Shown in pieces: positions 41,876 through 50,746 of a stretch of DNA of 64,000 nucleotides. The stretch covers positions 79,629 through 143,628 of the forward strand of contig NZ_CANMZW010000012.1 in the NCBI RefSeq assembly GCF_947502445.1, read 5' to 3'. The number at the start of each line of letters is the position of its first letter. Positions within the stretch are counted from its first letter, which is position 1. The notes under the pieces were generated by a model. That model saw only the letters and a list, made by a program, of their open reading frames with translations, searched no databases and was not told the origin of the DNA. This DNA is from an uncultured Brevibacillus sp. (GTDB taxonomy: Bacteria; Bacillota; Bacilli; Brevibacillales; Brevibacillaceae). The position numbers were made by a program, and so were the translations under genes.

Positions 41876-42352
41876 CTATTTCTCCACCTTCATCACCATC
41901 ACGTTAAACGCCGTCCCATTGTTTACAAATGAGGACGTTTCAGTAAATCCCATTCTCGCATATACCTTCATAGCGCGGGCATTAAAGGCTGCCACACTTA
42001 ATCGCAAATAGTCTGGTTTAAACTGCTGACTAGCAAATGCAATACCTGCGTGTAAAAATGATTGTCCCCTTCCTTTTCCAGTCCATTCAGGCTTAAGCCC
42101 AAGTCCGATATCGAGCACGTTTTCCCCAGTATACAGATTTTGCTTTCGCCCTTCCAGAATTTGAGCGTTTTGTCCAAAACAAAAAAAGCCTATCAGCTGA
42201 TGATCATCGTCGCAAGCAACATAGTAGGTACCGTCCAGCAGTTCCCGTAATGTTTCAGCGTTATTATCAAAATTATAAAACGAATACTCCTGCGGATATT
42301 TCCACTTTATGATTTCTTGTGCTTCAGCCATGGTCATCAAATGAAAGTTCAC
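41876..42352 (-). CDS. GNAT N-acetyltransferase
   Basis: 158 residues from GTG 42352, six bases after GGAGGGG; the ATG five codons upstream has a site too close. Motif A is clear: 'VLDIGLGLKPEWTGKGRGQS' (acetyl-CoA Q/R-x-x-G-x-G/A), followed by 'LRLSVAAFNARAMKVYARMGF', the usual motif B of RimI/RimL-type enzymes. Substrate unknown. First of three minus-strand genes (41105-42352). Confidence 0.88.
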   Translation of the reverse strand: MNFHLMTMAEAQEIIKWKYPQEYSFYNFDNNAETLRELLDGTYYVACDDDHQLIGFFCFGQNAQILEGRKQNLYTGENVLDIGLGLKPEWTGKGRGQSFLHAGIAFASQQFKPDYLRLSVAAFNARAMKVYARMGFTETSSFVNNGTAFNVMVMKVEK

Positions 42353-42466
42353 TTCATACCCCTCCATAAACCTTTTACGCTCACTTCGGTTTTGAATAAC
42401 GATTTCCTGCTTTCATGTCTTTAGCAAAATGTTAACCTCGCTAGAATACGAAGACTTCATCCCACA

Positions 42467-42523
42467 TAAAAAAGAGTGTCCGTTTTCAGCATTTACCTGC
42501 AAACACTGTCCTTCAGACACTCT
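42467..42523 (-). terminator. Intrinsic terminator of the ars operon
   Basis: AGAGTGTC ... GACACTCT 8-bp stem with long loop, TTTTTTATG on the minus strand. Confidence 0.75.
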
Positions 42524-42561
42524 CATTTTGCAATTCGTTTGGAGAAATAGTCCCTTTATTC

Positions 42562-42966
42562 CTAATATCCAGCTTTCATAAAGGCTTTTATACGCGCCCT
42601 AATTTCATCACGAACTCGTTGAAATTCAGACCACTCTTTTCCCGCAGGATCGTCAAATCCCCAGTGAACGCGTTTTACATGCGGAGGCGTGGTCGGGCAA
42701 ACAGCATCTGCATGGGTGCACAGTGTCACGACCAGATCAGCCTCGTTTACTATTGCTGGGTCAATCACATCAGATGTTTGCGAAGTGATGTCTATCCCCA
42801 CCTCCTGCATAGCACGAACCGCATTCGGGTTGACGCCATGAGCTTTAATTCCTGCTGAAAATACATTCCACTGGTCACCTAAGTATTTCTTTCCCCACGC
42901 TTCAGCCATTTGGCTACGGCAAGAATTTCCTGTGCATAAGAAGTAGATTGTCTTTTTGTTTTCCAT
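42562..42966 (-). CDS. arsC: Arsenate reductase, thioredoxin-coupled
   Basis: 134 residues; AAAAGGTGCG before the ATG. LMW-phosphatase fold: P-loop [14 protein letters not shown] (first cysteine is the nucleophile), then the redox pair C-x6-C in '[17 protein letters not shown]', and 'HWGFDDPAG'. Reduces As(V) to As(III) for efflux by the adjacent Acr3. Last gene of arsR-arsI-acr3-arsC. Confidence 0.96.
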   Translation of the reverse strand: MENKKTIYFLCTGNSCRSQMAEAWGKKYLGDQWNVFSAGIKAHGVNPNAVRAMQEVGIDITSQTSDVIDPAIVNEADLVVTLCTHADAVCPTTPPHVKRVHWGFDDPAGKEWSEFQRVRDEIRARIKAFMKAGY

Positions 42967-42986
42967 GAGAAACGCACCTTTTCGGG

Positions 42987-44030
42987 TTAATTGGAGGAAA
43001 TGTTAGCAAAATGCTTACGTTTGAACCATAATGCTACATGTACCAAGGCAATCATTACGGGAACTTCAACGAGAGGGCCAATCACAGCTGCAAAAGCGGC
43101 ACCCGAGTGAATCCCAAACACACCAACGGCTACAGCGATTGCGAGCTCAAAGTTATTACTTCCTGCTGTAAATGCGAGAGTCGTCGTAACCGGATAGGTC
43201 GCGCCCATTTTCTTCCCCATAAGGAAAGAAATAAAAAACATCACTACAAAGTAAACAAGGAGTGGAATGGCTATGCGGACAACATCTAACGGTACACGAG
43301 CGATGCTCTCGCCTTTTATAGAAAACATCACAATGATGGTAAAGAGTAAAGCAATCAGTGTAACTGGGCTAATTTTGGGAATAAACGTCTTCTCATACCA
43401 ATGTCTGCCCTTTGCTTTTACGAGAAAGAAACGAGTCAGCATCCCTGCTAGAAAAGGAATCCCCAAATAGATAAACACCGATTTGGCCACTTCTGCCATC
43501 GTAATGCTTACGACTGCCCCCTGGATGCCGAGCCATTCTGGAATAATGGTGACAAACACATAGGCATAAACAGAAAAGAACAGCATCTGAAATACGGAAT
43601 TAAAGGCAACAAGCCCTGCCGCATATTCTGTGTCCCCTTTTGCCAGGTCATTCCAGACAATCACCATAGCAATGCATCGTGCCAAACCAATCAGTATCAG
43701 CCCAACCATGTATTCCGGTTTATCTGGCAAGAAAATGAGCGCCAACACAAACATTAACACTGGTCCAATCACCCAGTTCTGAATCAGGGACAGCAGCAAA
43801 ACCTTCCCGTCCCTAAATACACGACCCATTTCCTCGTAGCGTACCTTTGCTAGAGGAGGATACATCATCAAAATTAAGCCGACGGCAAGAGGAATAGAGG
43901 TGGTGCCAATTTGCATGCTGTTCAACCCACCTGCAAAATCCGGGGCAAACGTGCCGACAGCAATTCCAATCGCCATCGCAAGGAAAATCCAAAGGGTCAA
44001 GAAACGATCTAAAAATGATAATGGTTTCAT
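42987..44030 (-). CDS. acr3: Arsenite efflux transporter, ACR3 family
   Basis: 347 residues with ten TM helices, from ATG 44030 ([15 protein letters not shown]) after GGAGAGTG. ACR3 features: '[11 protein letters not shown]'-type segments, '[19 protein letters not shown]' with the essential cysteine, and '[20 protein letters not shown]'. Exports As(III) at the cytoplasmic membrane. 20-bp gaps on both sides indicate a tight operon. Confidence 0.95.
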   Translation of the reverse strand: MKPLSFLDRFLTLWIFLAMAIGIAVGTFAPDFAGGLNSMQIGTTSIPLAVGLILMMYPPLAKVRYEEMGRVFRDGKVLLLSLIQNWVIGPVLMFVLALIFLPDKPEYMVGLILIGLARCIAMVIVWNDLAKGDTEYAAGLVAFNSVFQMLFFSVYAYVFVTIIPEWLGIQGAVVSITMAEVAKSVFIYLGIPFLAGMLTRFFLVKAKGRHWYEKTFIPKISPVTLIALLFTIIVMFSIKGESIARVPLDVVRIAIPLLVYFVVMFFISFLMGKKMGATYPVTTTLAFTAGSNNFELAIAVAVGVFGIHSGAAFAAVIGPLVEVPVMIALVHVALWFKRKHFANISSN

Positions 44031-44050
44031 GGACACTCTCCTGTTTGGTT

Positions 44051-44491
44051 TTAGCAGCAAGACGCTTTGTTTGTGTCTGTATTTGCCTCTACACAGCAGG
44101 AAATGGACTCGATTTTAGGGACATCACTGTCAGCCTTTGTATAAAAAAACTCCCATTCATTTCCGTCTGGATCTGTGACCCAAAATTTATCCTGAACAGC
44201 ATAGCAGCATGTTGTATCCAGCTCATCACGTGCGAAGAAGCCTTCGTTTTCCAGTCTTTGCTTATGGGCTATAATTTCATCTGCACTCGCAACCTGGAAG
44301 CCAAAGTGGTTCACTTGATTTCCATGAACACCATCCCGGACATTTAATGTAAAGTTAAGTCCCGGATTTTCTAGCAGAAACTTCGCATAATCGGGCTTTA
44401 CCTTTACAGGCTCTGCTCCGAATACTTTCCCATAAAATTCAATAGATTTCTCCAGATTGGTTACGTTAATCCCTACATGAGTATACTTCAT
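44051..44491 (-). CDS. arsI: ArsI-type C-As lyase (VOC fold)
   Basis: 146 residues; AAAGGAGGAG before ATG. VOC protein of the CadI/ArsI branch: '[20 protein letters not shown]' with metal His, 'VNHFGFQV' His, '[20 protein letters not shown]' with the vicinal cysteine pair that binds trivalent organoarsenicals, and Glu in 'EWEFFYT'. The C-terminus adds two CC pairs (ISCCVEA, ASCC-end). Cleaves the C-As bond of trivalent methyl arsenicals. Second gene of the ars operon, directly after an ArsR operator. Confidence 0.93.
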   Translation of the reverse strand: MKYTHVGINVTNLEKSIEFYGKVFGAEPVKVKPDYAKFLLENPGLNFTLNVRDGVHGNQVNHFGFQVASADEIIAHKQRLENEGFFARDELDTTCCYAVQDKFWVTDPDGNEWEFFYTKADSDVPKIESISCCVEANTDTNKASCC

Positions 44492-44516
44492 TCCTTACTC
44501 CTCCTTTATTTTCTAT

Positions 44517-44536
44517 ACATCAAAAAAATTTGATGT
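44517..44536. promoter_or_regulatory. ArsR operator before arsI
   Basis: ACATCAAAAAAATTTGATGT, a near-perfect palindrome with the ATCAA-N-TTGAT core, between arsR and arsI. Confidence 0.8.
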
Positions 44537-44552
44537 AAGGTTTAAAAAAAAA

Positions 44553-44867
44553 TTAGCAGCAACTCCCTTTCCCTGTTTTTCTGAAGATACAGCAGAGCTC
44601 TTCTGATAGAAGCTGGTTCACTTCATCATCGTTTAAATCGTAATAGCTCCATGTACCTTTGGTTTCTTTCAGTATCAGGTTTGCGTCCAGCAAGATCTTG
44701 AGATGGTAGGAGAGCTTGGATTGTGGCATATCAAAGATTTCTGTGAGGTCACATACGCATGTTTTTCCTCTCTGGCATAGCTCATACATAATTTCTAGTC
44801 GCTTTTGATCCGCGAGAGCTTTGAATTTCTTCTCATATTGCTCCAACTGTTGCTTGATATCGTTCAT
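44553..44867 (-). CDS. arsR: ArsR arsenite-responsive repressor
   Basis: 104 residues from ATG 44867 after GAGGTTGTATGTA. HTH 'RLEIMYELCQRGKTCVCDLTEIFDMPQSKLSYHLKIL' carries the CVC metal-binding site in helix alpha3 as in classical ArsR, and the wing 'KGTWSYYDLN'. C-terminal cysteines (ELCCIF, GKGSCC) may add metal contacts. As(III) should release it from operators at 44517 and 44884. First gene of the operon. Confidence 0.95.
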   Translation of the reverse strand: MNDIKQQLEQYEKKFKALADQKRLEIMYELCQRGKTCVCDLTEIFDMPQSKLSYHLKILLDANLILKETKGTWSYYDLNDDEVNQLLSEELCCIFRKTGKGSCC

Positions 44868-44883
44868 TACATACAACCTCATT

Positions 44884-44901
44884 CATCAACTTTTTTTGAT
44901 G
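44884..44901. promoter_or_regulatory. ArsR operator before arsR
   Basis: CATCAAC-TTTT-TTTGATG, same ATCAA ... TTGAT core, 17 bp upstream of the arsR start. Confidence 0.78.
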
Positions 44902-45012
44902 TTCTTATTATATGCACAGGTATCAAGGTGATGCAATCGTGAAATATAGTTTTAAGAAAATGCTGTTTATGTTAAATTGATTGGATAGTACCTATCTTCA
45001 GAGGTGAATTAC

Positions 45013-45309
45013 ATGGTAGCTGTTTTTGTCAGAACGGAAACGAACGAATTTATCCAGGTTCAGCAGCAAATCGAAAAGTGCTTACCCTTTGTGGGAAAAT
45101 CAGAGCATAAGATGTACATGGAATTTAGCACATCTGGCACTGACACTGAACGACTAGGATTATCTCAACTTGTCGAGGACATTCAATCAGGTATGATTAC
45201 AAAGGTTATCTGTGCTAGTTCAGATCGTATCTCGAATAATATGGCAGAGCTGAATCAATTCTTTCAACTTATCCGTGAAAAATCATGCGAACTCATTTTT
45301 GCCGGGTGA
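45013..45309 (+). CDS. Resolvase-N-domain-like protein lacking the catalytic serine
   Basis: 98 residues from ATG 45013 (AGAGGTGAATTAC). The fold reads as the N-terminal half of a serine recombinase: 'MVAVFVRTETNEF' where YVRVSTxEQ is normal, 'ERLGLSQLVEDIQSG' and 'SSDRISNNMAELNQFFQLI' where KLDRLSRN is normal. The catalytic Ser is Glu and the second active-site Arg is Asn, so it cannot recombine DNA. No DNA-binding domain follows. A decayed remnant or a re-used domain; next to the ars operon. Confidence 0.7.
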   Translation: MVAVFVRTETNEFIQVQQQIEKCLPFVGKSEHKMYMEFSTSGTDTERLGLSQLVEDIQSGMITKVICASSDRISNNMAELNQFFQLIREKSCELIFAG

Positions 45310-45455
45310 TTTCCGTCTGCCTGCTTCGCTTCCTCAATTTTTTTACTTCGCTCGCGAATAGCTTTATACGAAAACCCCCAATCATATACCTCCACCTACA
45401 GAGATAGGAAAAAAATACCCCCAGGATTTATCCCGAGGGCCGTTGATGGACTGCA

Positions 45456-45797
45456 TTAAGGAGTCGTTTCCGTGATTGGATTTCCATGGATGTCTATTAT
45501 ATTGCTAGTAAAAAAGACGTGAATATCTGTAAATTCGCCTGTCACATCCGTATAGACCGTTAAAATCGGGTTGTTTACATCAGAACGGTCCCAGTCCATC
45601 GAAAGAGCATGTTGGTCTCCATTCCATGCAGCTGGCCACTGGCCATCCATCGCCCTAAAGCTGTTAATTACCAGCGTTACATCCGTGTAGTCGAATGACT
45701 CATTTGATAGAGCCTTATTAAATTGAATCACGATCTTGGAAATAGTGCTCTCAGGTGCAACTGATGCAATTGCAGGCGTTGTATCGCTATTCTCGAC
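45456..45797 (-). pseudogene. Ig-like (Big_5) surface-protein fragment
   Basis: The open frame reads 'ENSDTTPAIASVAPESTIS' then 'IVIQFNKALSNESFDYTDVT' and 'GQWPAAWNGDQHALSMDWDR', typical of SbsA-type Ig-like domains in surface proteins. It has no start with a ribosome binding site and stops upstream at 45798-45800; only one domain remains. Treated as the end of a deleted gene. Confidence 0.6.
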
Positions 45798-45884
45798 TTA
45801 TACCGTCTTAAATGATCGGTTTTCGTTCGAGCCTACACCGTGCAGGCGACTTTCATCGCACACGGCGTTCCATCAACGAAAAAG

Positions 45885-45926
45885 AAGGTTTGTTTACAAC
45901 GGGCATCTTCATCATAAACAAACCTT
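45885..45926. terminator. Orphan hairpin
   Basis: AAGGTTTGTTT ... AAACAAACCTT perfect 11-bp stem; T-rich tail on the minus strand (CTTCTTTTTC). No intact gene feeds it. Confidence 0.5.
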
Positions 45927-46038
45927 TTCCTCTGGTCTGCTATCCAAAGTTAATGCTGAGTTAACCTTAATTACCTGACGAACCTCTGGGCACATCCACG
46001 AATACCATGAAATCAATCAAACTCCCAAGGTGAACAAA

Positions 46039-47496
46039 ATGGAATATACAGCAAAACAATCTGAAGCATCAATGGTTTCCATAATCAGAAATGGGCTGCC
46101 CACAACGTCTTCTCCCAAACGCATCGTCATCGTTGGTGCCGGAATGGCGGGTCTGGTAGCAGGATCACTTTTGAAAGAAGCTGGACATCACGTGACGATT
46201 CTAGAAGCCTCCAATCGAGTTGGCGGGCGTGTTTTTACCGTGCGTTCTCCTTTTTATGATGGTCAATATATCGAGGCTGGAGCGATGCGAATTCCTAGCA
46301 CCCACCAGCTAACTATGGAATACATTTCGAAATTTCGCCTGCCTTTAAATGATTTTATCAACCAGACACCAAATGATCTGATTCAGGTCAATGGAATAAG
46401 AACTCGTCGGTGGATATACGAACAAAATCCTGATATTCTTGGCTTCCCGGTAGCACCGAATGAACGTGGCAAAACAGCTGATGAATTAGCCCTTCTCGCC
46501 ATCAAGCCGATCCTCGATTTTATTAACCAAAATCCAGAAAGGCATTGGCCCATCATAAAAGAAACGTTTGATACGTATTCTATGGAGCTTTTCTTGCGTT
46601 ACAATCCTGTCGGTCCATCATTGTCCACTGCGGCTGTTCATATGATAAACGTTTTGTCAGGTTTCGAAGGATTTCCCGAGCTTGCTTTTCTGGAAATTTT
46701 GCGAGACATTATCCTCTTTTCTCCCTCTACTCACTTTTATGAAATCTCTGGTGGATTTGATAAATTGCCCTGTGCCTTTTTGCCTCAACTACGCGAGAAT
46801 ATTCACTTCAATCATAAAATGACCACAATCAGCCAGCATGGAGAGCATGTGACTATCTCTGGCTTACAGACTTTAGCTTCAGAGCCATTTCATGTGACGG
46901 CAGATTTTGCGATTGTCACCTTACCTTTTACCCTCTTACAGTTTGCTAAGGTGGAGCCCTACCACTTATTCTCCTATCAAAAATGGGCAGCTATTCGCCA
47001 GCTTCACTACGTTTCCTCCACAAAAATCGGCATCCAATTTTCTTACCGCTTCTGGGAAGATAACGGCCTGTATGGAGGGAACTCTACTACAGACCTACCC
47101 ATTCGACTCTCTTATTATCCTAGTCATCATTTTGGAGCCCCAGGTGGAGTTGTCCTGGTCTGCTATACCTGGGAAGATGATGCCCTTCCTTGGATCAGCA
47201 TGTCGAAGGATGAACAGATCATGACGGCTCTCAAAATCATGGCTAGTATCCATGGGGACGTGGTATATCAGTCGTTTGTGACTGGAGTTGTGCATAACTG
47301 GGCGCTCGATCCGTTTGCAGCCGGCGCCTTCACTATGTTCAAACCCCTGCAGGAAACCGGAATCGGATCATATATAGAGAAGCCTGAGGGCAGAGTTCAC
47401 TTTGCTGGTGAGCATGCTTCTGATTATCACGGGTGGATTCAAGGAGCGATTCAGTCTGCGGTCCGTGCAGCTAGTGAGATAAATAGCATCCCTTAG
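46039..47496 (+). CDS. Flavin amine oxidase (L-amino-acid/monoamine oxidase-like)
   Basis: 485 residues; AAGGTGA six bases before ATG 46039. FAD Rossmann motif RIVIVGAGMAGLVAGSLL with 'ILEASNRVGGRVFT', 'IEAGAMRIPSTHQLTMEYI', a helical substrate domain, and the C-terminal FAD site 'GRVHFAGEHASDYHGWIQGA'. Matches L-amino-acid oxidase type flavoproteins that form an imine and H2O2. No signal peptide. Single gene whose stop codon is inside its terminator stem. Confidence 0.92.
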   Translation: MEYTAKQSEASMVSIIRNGLPTTSSPKRIVIVGAGMAGLVAGSLLKEAGHHVTILEASNRVGGRVFTVRSPFYDGQYIEAGAMRIPSTHQLTMEYISKFRLPLNDFINQTPNDLIQVNGIRTRRWIYEQNPDILGFPVAPNERGKTADELALLAIKPILDFINQNPERHWPIIKETFDTYSMELFLRYNPVGPSLSTAAVHMINVLSGFEGFPELAFLEILRDIILFSPSTHFYEISGGFDKLPCAFLPQLRENIHFNHKMTTISQHGEHVTISGLQTLASEPFHVTADFAIVTLPFTLLQFAKVEPYHLFSYQKWAAIRQLHYVSSTKIGIQFSYRFWEDNGLYGGNSTTDLPIRLSYYPSHHFGAPGGVVLVCYTWEDDALPWISMSKDEQIMTALKIMASIHGDVVYQSFVTGVVHNWALDPFAAGAFTMFKPLQETGIGSYIEKPEGRVHFAGEHASDYHGWIQGAIQSAVRAASEINSIP

Positions 47497-47517
47497 GTAC
47501 AACCCTAAGGGATTTTT
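47488..47517 (+). terminator. Intrinsic terminator
   Basis: ATCCCTTAGG ... CCTAAGGGAT followed by TTTTTC; overlaps the amine-oxidase stop codon. Confidence 0.85.
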
Positions 47518-47591
47518 CGTGAGCGAATTGTAATGAAGCCTTAGACTGGTATAATATGGTGATTATATGCAAACCAAAGGTGGTGGCGGAA

Positions 47592-48086
47592 TTGAAGTAT
47601 TTATTTTTTCTCCTTATCCTAATAACTTTCGGCTGCTCACAAGCTCCACAAGTATCTACGAAGGAGGATTTTGAGAACTACATAGCCGTTCTTTCAGAGT
47701 ATCAGTATGAAAATTCTAAGAAAATAAATGAAAGTTACAAACTATTGAGTTCAACCGATAGCTTCAAACAGTTTTCTCAAGAACACTTTCTCACTCTCAT
47801 CGAAGAACACATCCAGAATATTTCCTCGATTAAACCACAGACCAAAGAGATCCAAGATTTGAACCAGCTGTTTATAGAGGCGCTAGAACTTCAATATGAA
47901 TACCAAGTATTCTATAGTGAATTGGCCGAGCAAGAACGTGATGAGGCTAGAGATGGGGAAATGTATAAAAAGTTAGAAGAATCCATCCAAAAAACAACGG
48001 AGTGGAAAAATCAAATCCAAGCCTTATCTGAGAAATGGCAAGTTGATATAACGAAAGCAAACCCGAAGCAAGATAAAGGATTATAA
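47592..48086 (+). CDS. Lipoprotein of unknown function
   Basis: 164 residues from TTG 47592, eight bases after AAAGGTGG. Signal 'LKYLFFLLILITFGC' with a cysteine lipobox (FGCS), so lipid-anchored outside. The mature part is helical and Lys/Glu/Gln-rich with possible coiled coil (SSTDSFKQFSQEHFLTLIEE and later). No known domain. Confidence 0.8.
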   Translation: MKYLFFLLILITFGCSQAPQVSTKEDFENYIAVLSEYQYENSKKINESYKLLSSTDSFKQFSQEHFLTLIEEHIQNISSIKPQTKEIQDLNQLFIEALELQYEYQVFYSELAEQERDEARDGEMYKKLEESIQKTTEWKNQIQALSEKWQVDITKANPKQDKGL

Positions 48087-48115
48087 AAGGATCTGCCTCG
48101 CTAGTAGCTTCCTTT

Positions 48116-48538
48116 TTAGGATGAATGCAGTTCACTAATCGCCAGTTTATATCGCTCCACTCTGTCGAAATCCTCTTTCGTTGGATTGGGGAGGCGTGTT
48201 AAATCGCAATTATCCTCTAGATCAGCCAATTTTACCAATTTTGCTATCGGGTCACGTTTTGTTCTTTTGATAAAGTCCATGTAGGGTTCACCCTCTCGCC
48301 GGGTTAATGCAACTACACCTGCTACAACCTCGCGAGACAACCCTGCTTGTAAAAGGTCTTCAGGCGTTACATTGGTATCTTCAAGAACATCGTGCAAAAC
48401 AGCTGCGATCATCGTCTCCTCTGTATTCATCCGCAGCATGATCCTCAGTGGATGAAGGATGTAAGGATTGCCTCCTTTGTCTACTTGCCCTGCGTGTGCC
48501 TGTGTCGCAATTAGAATCGCTTTCTCCAGTCTATTCAT
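48116..48538 (-). CDS. HD-domain phosphohydrolase, MESH1-like
   Basis: 140 residues, GAGAGGTG upstream. HD_4 fold: 'AHAGQVDKGGNPYILHPLRI', 'AAVLHDVLEDT' (HD pair), 'MDFIKRTKRDPIAKLVKLADLEDN' (late D, N). These are the hydrolase motifs of RelA/SpoT without the synthetase, as in MESH1 small alarmone hydrolases. ppGpp hydrolysis is therefore plausible but not proven. Confidence 0.88.
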   Translation of the reverse strand: MNRLEKAILIATQAHAGQVDKGGNPYILHPLRIMLRMNTEETMIAAVLHDVLEDTNVTPEDLLQAGLSREVVAGVVALTRREGEPYMDFIKRTKRDPIAKLVKLADLEDNCDLTRLPNPTKEDFDRVERYKLAISELHSS

Positions 48539-48580
48539 TTGTTCACACCTCTCGAACAGATTTCGAACGATTGATCCCGA

Positions 48581-48703
48581 TCAGGCGTAATATCCTCCCC
48601 GAGCTAGGAATTCACCAGTTTGCTTGTAATGCCTCCATATCTTTGTAAAAGCTTTCAGAGCCAAAAATTGATGCTCTCTTTCGTCACTGGCTAGTTTCTT
48701 CAT
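48581..48703 (-). CDS. Candidate small protein (40 aa)
   Basis: ATG 48703 to TGA 48581: MKKLASDEREHQFLALKAFT..., basic and aromatic (RHYKQTGEFLARGGYYA). Frame is open a few codons upstream (QDQIVR), so it may be the end of a larger lost gene. Lies directly after the DUF3885 gene. Confidence 0.35.
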   Translation of the reverse strand: MKKLASDEREHQFLALKAFTKIWRHYKQTGEFLARGGYYA

Positions 48704-48730
48704 GCGAACAATCTGATCCTGCCTTTTTTA

Positions 48731-49390
48731 TCAAAAGTTTTTAAACATGCTGTCGATTTGTTGTCTGTCGTAGTCTAGAATCCAGCTATTATACTTTCTG
48801 TACAGACCACTCATAGAAAAAGCATGGTTCGAAACTACATCAAGTCCTCTATCATCATAAAGATGATAAATGATATGGGATCGCGGATTGATAAAATACA
48901 CACCTTCCCTAGTAAACGGATGATTAAAATTAGGGAAGTCTTGGTATCCGATTGTTGTCAAAATGCCTTTGTAATCAATCTCATCTCGTTTGCACCACAC
49001 GCAGCTTTGATAGCTTATCCTTGCAAGCTGACCATCCTCTTCATATTCTCTTTCCAGTTCGATCCGGTCCACTTTCGCTAGTAAATCCTTATTCGTGATA
49101 AACGTAGGAATTATGTTTATACCCGTATTTAGGAATGGATCGTCCTGAAGCTGATTTTCGTATGCATTTACTACCACACACAACTCGTCAGCCGCATCAA
49201 ATATCTCTTCGAATAGAAAAACGGATCGCCTCTTTACTGTTTGAAAGTAAGAAGGATGTTCAATCCCCCGGTAAGGCACACCAATTTCGAAGCGCAACCC
49301 AATCGGAGAGTGATAAAATAGGGCTGGGGCCAGCTTTAGTTCTGGAAAGTTTAACTCCATATATTTGTTGAATCTGTTCATTCCATCCAT
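48731..49390 (-). CDS. DUF3885-domain protein
   Basis: 219 residues, AGAGGAATAAGCG before ATG. The C-terminal signature 'HIIYHLYDDRGLDVVSNHAF' then 'YRKYNSWILDYDRQQIDSMF' identifies DUF3885. Such proteins are common in Bacilli near toxin-immunity genes and have been suspected to be immunity proteins; role unproven. Follows a small gene whose stop overlaps its ribosome binding site. Confidence 0.85.
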   Translation of the reverse strand: MDGMNRFNKYMELNFPELKLAPALFYHSPIGLRFEIGVPYRGIEHPSYFQTVKRRSVFLFEEIFDAADELCVVVNAYENQLQDDPFLNTGINIIPTFITNKDLLAKVDRIELEREYEEDGQLARISYQSCVWCKRDEIDYKGILTTIGYQDFPNFNHPFTREGVYFINPRSHIIYHLYDDRGLDVVSNHAFSMSGLYRKYNSWILDYDRQQIDSMFKNF

Positions 49391-49394
49391 TCGC

Positions 49395-49547
49395 TTATTC
49401 CTCTTTCAGGCCAAATATTTCATACACAGGATAATAAGTACAGTTTTCGATTTTCATTTTATATATCCCTTTTTGCGTAGCCCCTAAACAAAATGGTTCA
49501 ATTGTTCCATTTACTTCCCTGTCGGCAGCGAATTGTATCATCACCAT
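49395..49547 (-). CDS. Small protein upstream of the DUF3885 gene (50 aa)
   Basis: ATG 49547 to TAA 49395 (VMIQFAADREVNGTIEPFC...), the TAA lying in the ribosome binding site of the DUF3885 gene, which indicates coupling. Ribosome binding site itself is weak (AAAAAG). Unknown; possibly the end of a truncated gene. Confidence 0.45.
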   Translation of the reverse strand: MVMIQFAADREVNGTIEPFCLGATQKGIYKMKIENCTYYPVYEIFGLKEE

Positions 49548-49642
49548 GATTACTTTTTACAGTTTCAATGGTTTTGAATTCTATTCTAGCTCTTTTTCAA
49601 ACGATTCCGATAGCTTATAATTGTTAGAAAGGGGGGATTGCT

Positions 49643-50050
49643 ATGGCATTAAACGAAATCAACCTACCTAGTTCCCCGAATACTCTTACTACGAAGGAAC
49701 TACCCGTTTTCGAAGTACAAGCGGGCCTTAACCTCGCCAGCGGATTTCACAAGCAATTGATCGAAATGATTGCGGAGTTCGAAAACGGTCTGGATGAACA
49801 CCACGAAGTCGGAATTCGTCTCGTTTCGTTTGGACAAAATGTTACTTTGCGCGTAGAGGGTATAGGCTATTATAATCCAAGCCTCATTCGTTTCTTCGGA
49901 ACGGCTGAGGGAGGGTCTTCGATGGAGTTGATTCAGCATGTAAGTCAGATCAGCTTTCTATTGATGGCAGTGAAAAAGGCTGACCCAGCGAATCCTCCTA
50001 AGCGGATTGGATTTAAAGCGGGGGCAGAACAAGAGGGAGACGCGGGATAG
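49643..50050 (+). CDS. DUF6173-family protein
   Basis: 135 residues; AAAGGGGGG before ATG. 'GFHKQLIEMIAEFENGLDEH' and 'VGIRLVSFGQNVTLRVEGIGYYNPSLIRFFG' followed by 'LIQHVSQISFLLMAVKK' match a widespread family of unknown function (DUF6173). Transcribed opposite to its neighbours. Confidence 0.8.
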   Translation: MALNEINLPSSPNTLTTKELPVFEVQAGLNLASGFHKQLIEMIAEFENGLDEHHEVGIRLVSFGQNVTLRVEGIGYYNPSLIRFFGTAEGGSSMELIQHVSQISFLLMAVKKADPANPPKRIGFKAGAEQEGDAG

Positions 50051-50127
50051 CGTCTCTTATTTTGTGATGAGGTAATGGTGGCTTGTATTCACTATTATCT
50101 CTTGGTTTTCCGAATTGATGCTGCCTC

Positions 50128-50706
50128 TTATTTCAAATGTGTGATATCCATTAACATAGCTAATTCTTGGCTTAGATTGCTTTTCCTATATTCTATGTAT
50201 CCATCCTCAGTGATATTTTCTTCTGGAAACTCTTTGCCATGTAAATAGAAATACTTCAATTTCAGATAACTACTAATAGGAAAGTCATAATGATACCAAG
50301 TACTTTTGTACCCAACAATACCACACTTCTTTAAAAGTAATTCAAGTGCATGAATTAATTCAGTTAAAAATAAGTGAAAATCACAATTTGCGTCAAGCTC
50401 GATTTGAGGAGTTCCTATGCTTTTATTATCAATGTCTTGATAGGTAGTGATTATTATCCGTAACGTATTCCTATCTACTCTTCTAATCGACCAATTTGAA
50501 CCAATTGGTTCGAAATTCCAATCAAAACTGACCTCTCGTTTCACTTCATCTCCTGGGACTATTTCATATAGGAGACTTAACACCCCCTCTACCAAATCAA
50601 TGAGAGGTTCCGTTAAATAACTAGGAGAGAAGTAACAGGTCTTATCATCTATTTGCAGAAAAGAATCAGCCCAGCCAATGCCATTTAGGATATACGAAAA
50701 TTTCAC
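50128..50706 (-). CDS. Unknown protein at the end of the macrodomain set
   Basis: 192 residues from GTG 50706 (after AAAGGGGAG); a frame eight codons longer starts inside the site. 'FSYILNGIGWADSFLQID' and 'HALELLLKKCGIVGY' suggest a mixed alpha/beta soluble protein. AT-rich. 40 bp downstream of the phosphatase-like gene on the same strand. I do not recognise it. Confidence 0.72.
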   Translation of the reverse strand: MKFSYILNGIGWADSFLQIDDKTCYFSPSYLTEPLIDLVEGVLSLLYEIVPGDEVKREVSFDWNFEPIGSNWSIRRVDRNTLRIIITTYQDIDNKSIGTPQIELDANCDFHLFLTELIHALELLLKKCGIVGYKSTWYHYDFPISSYLKLKYFYLHGKEFPEENITEDGYIEYRKSNLSQELAMLMDITHLK

Positions 50707-50746
50707 CAATAGAACTCTCCCCTTTAGCATGAAAAAGATTCTTCAT

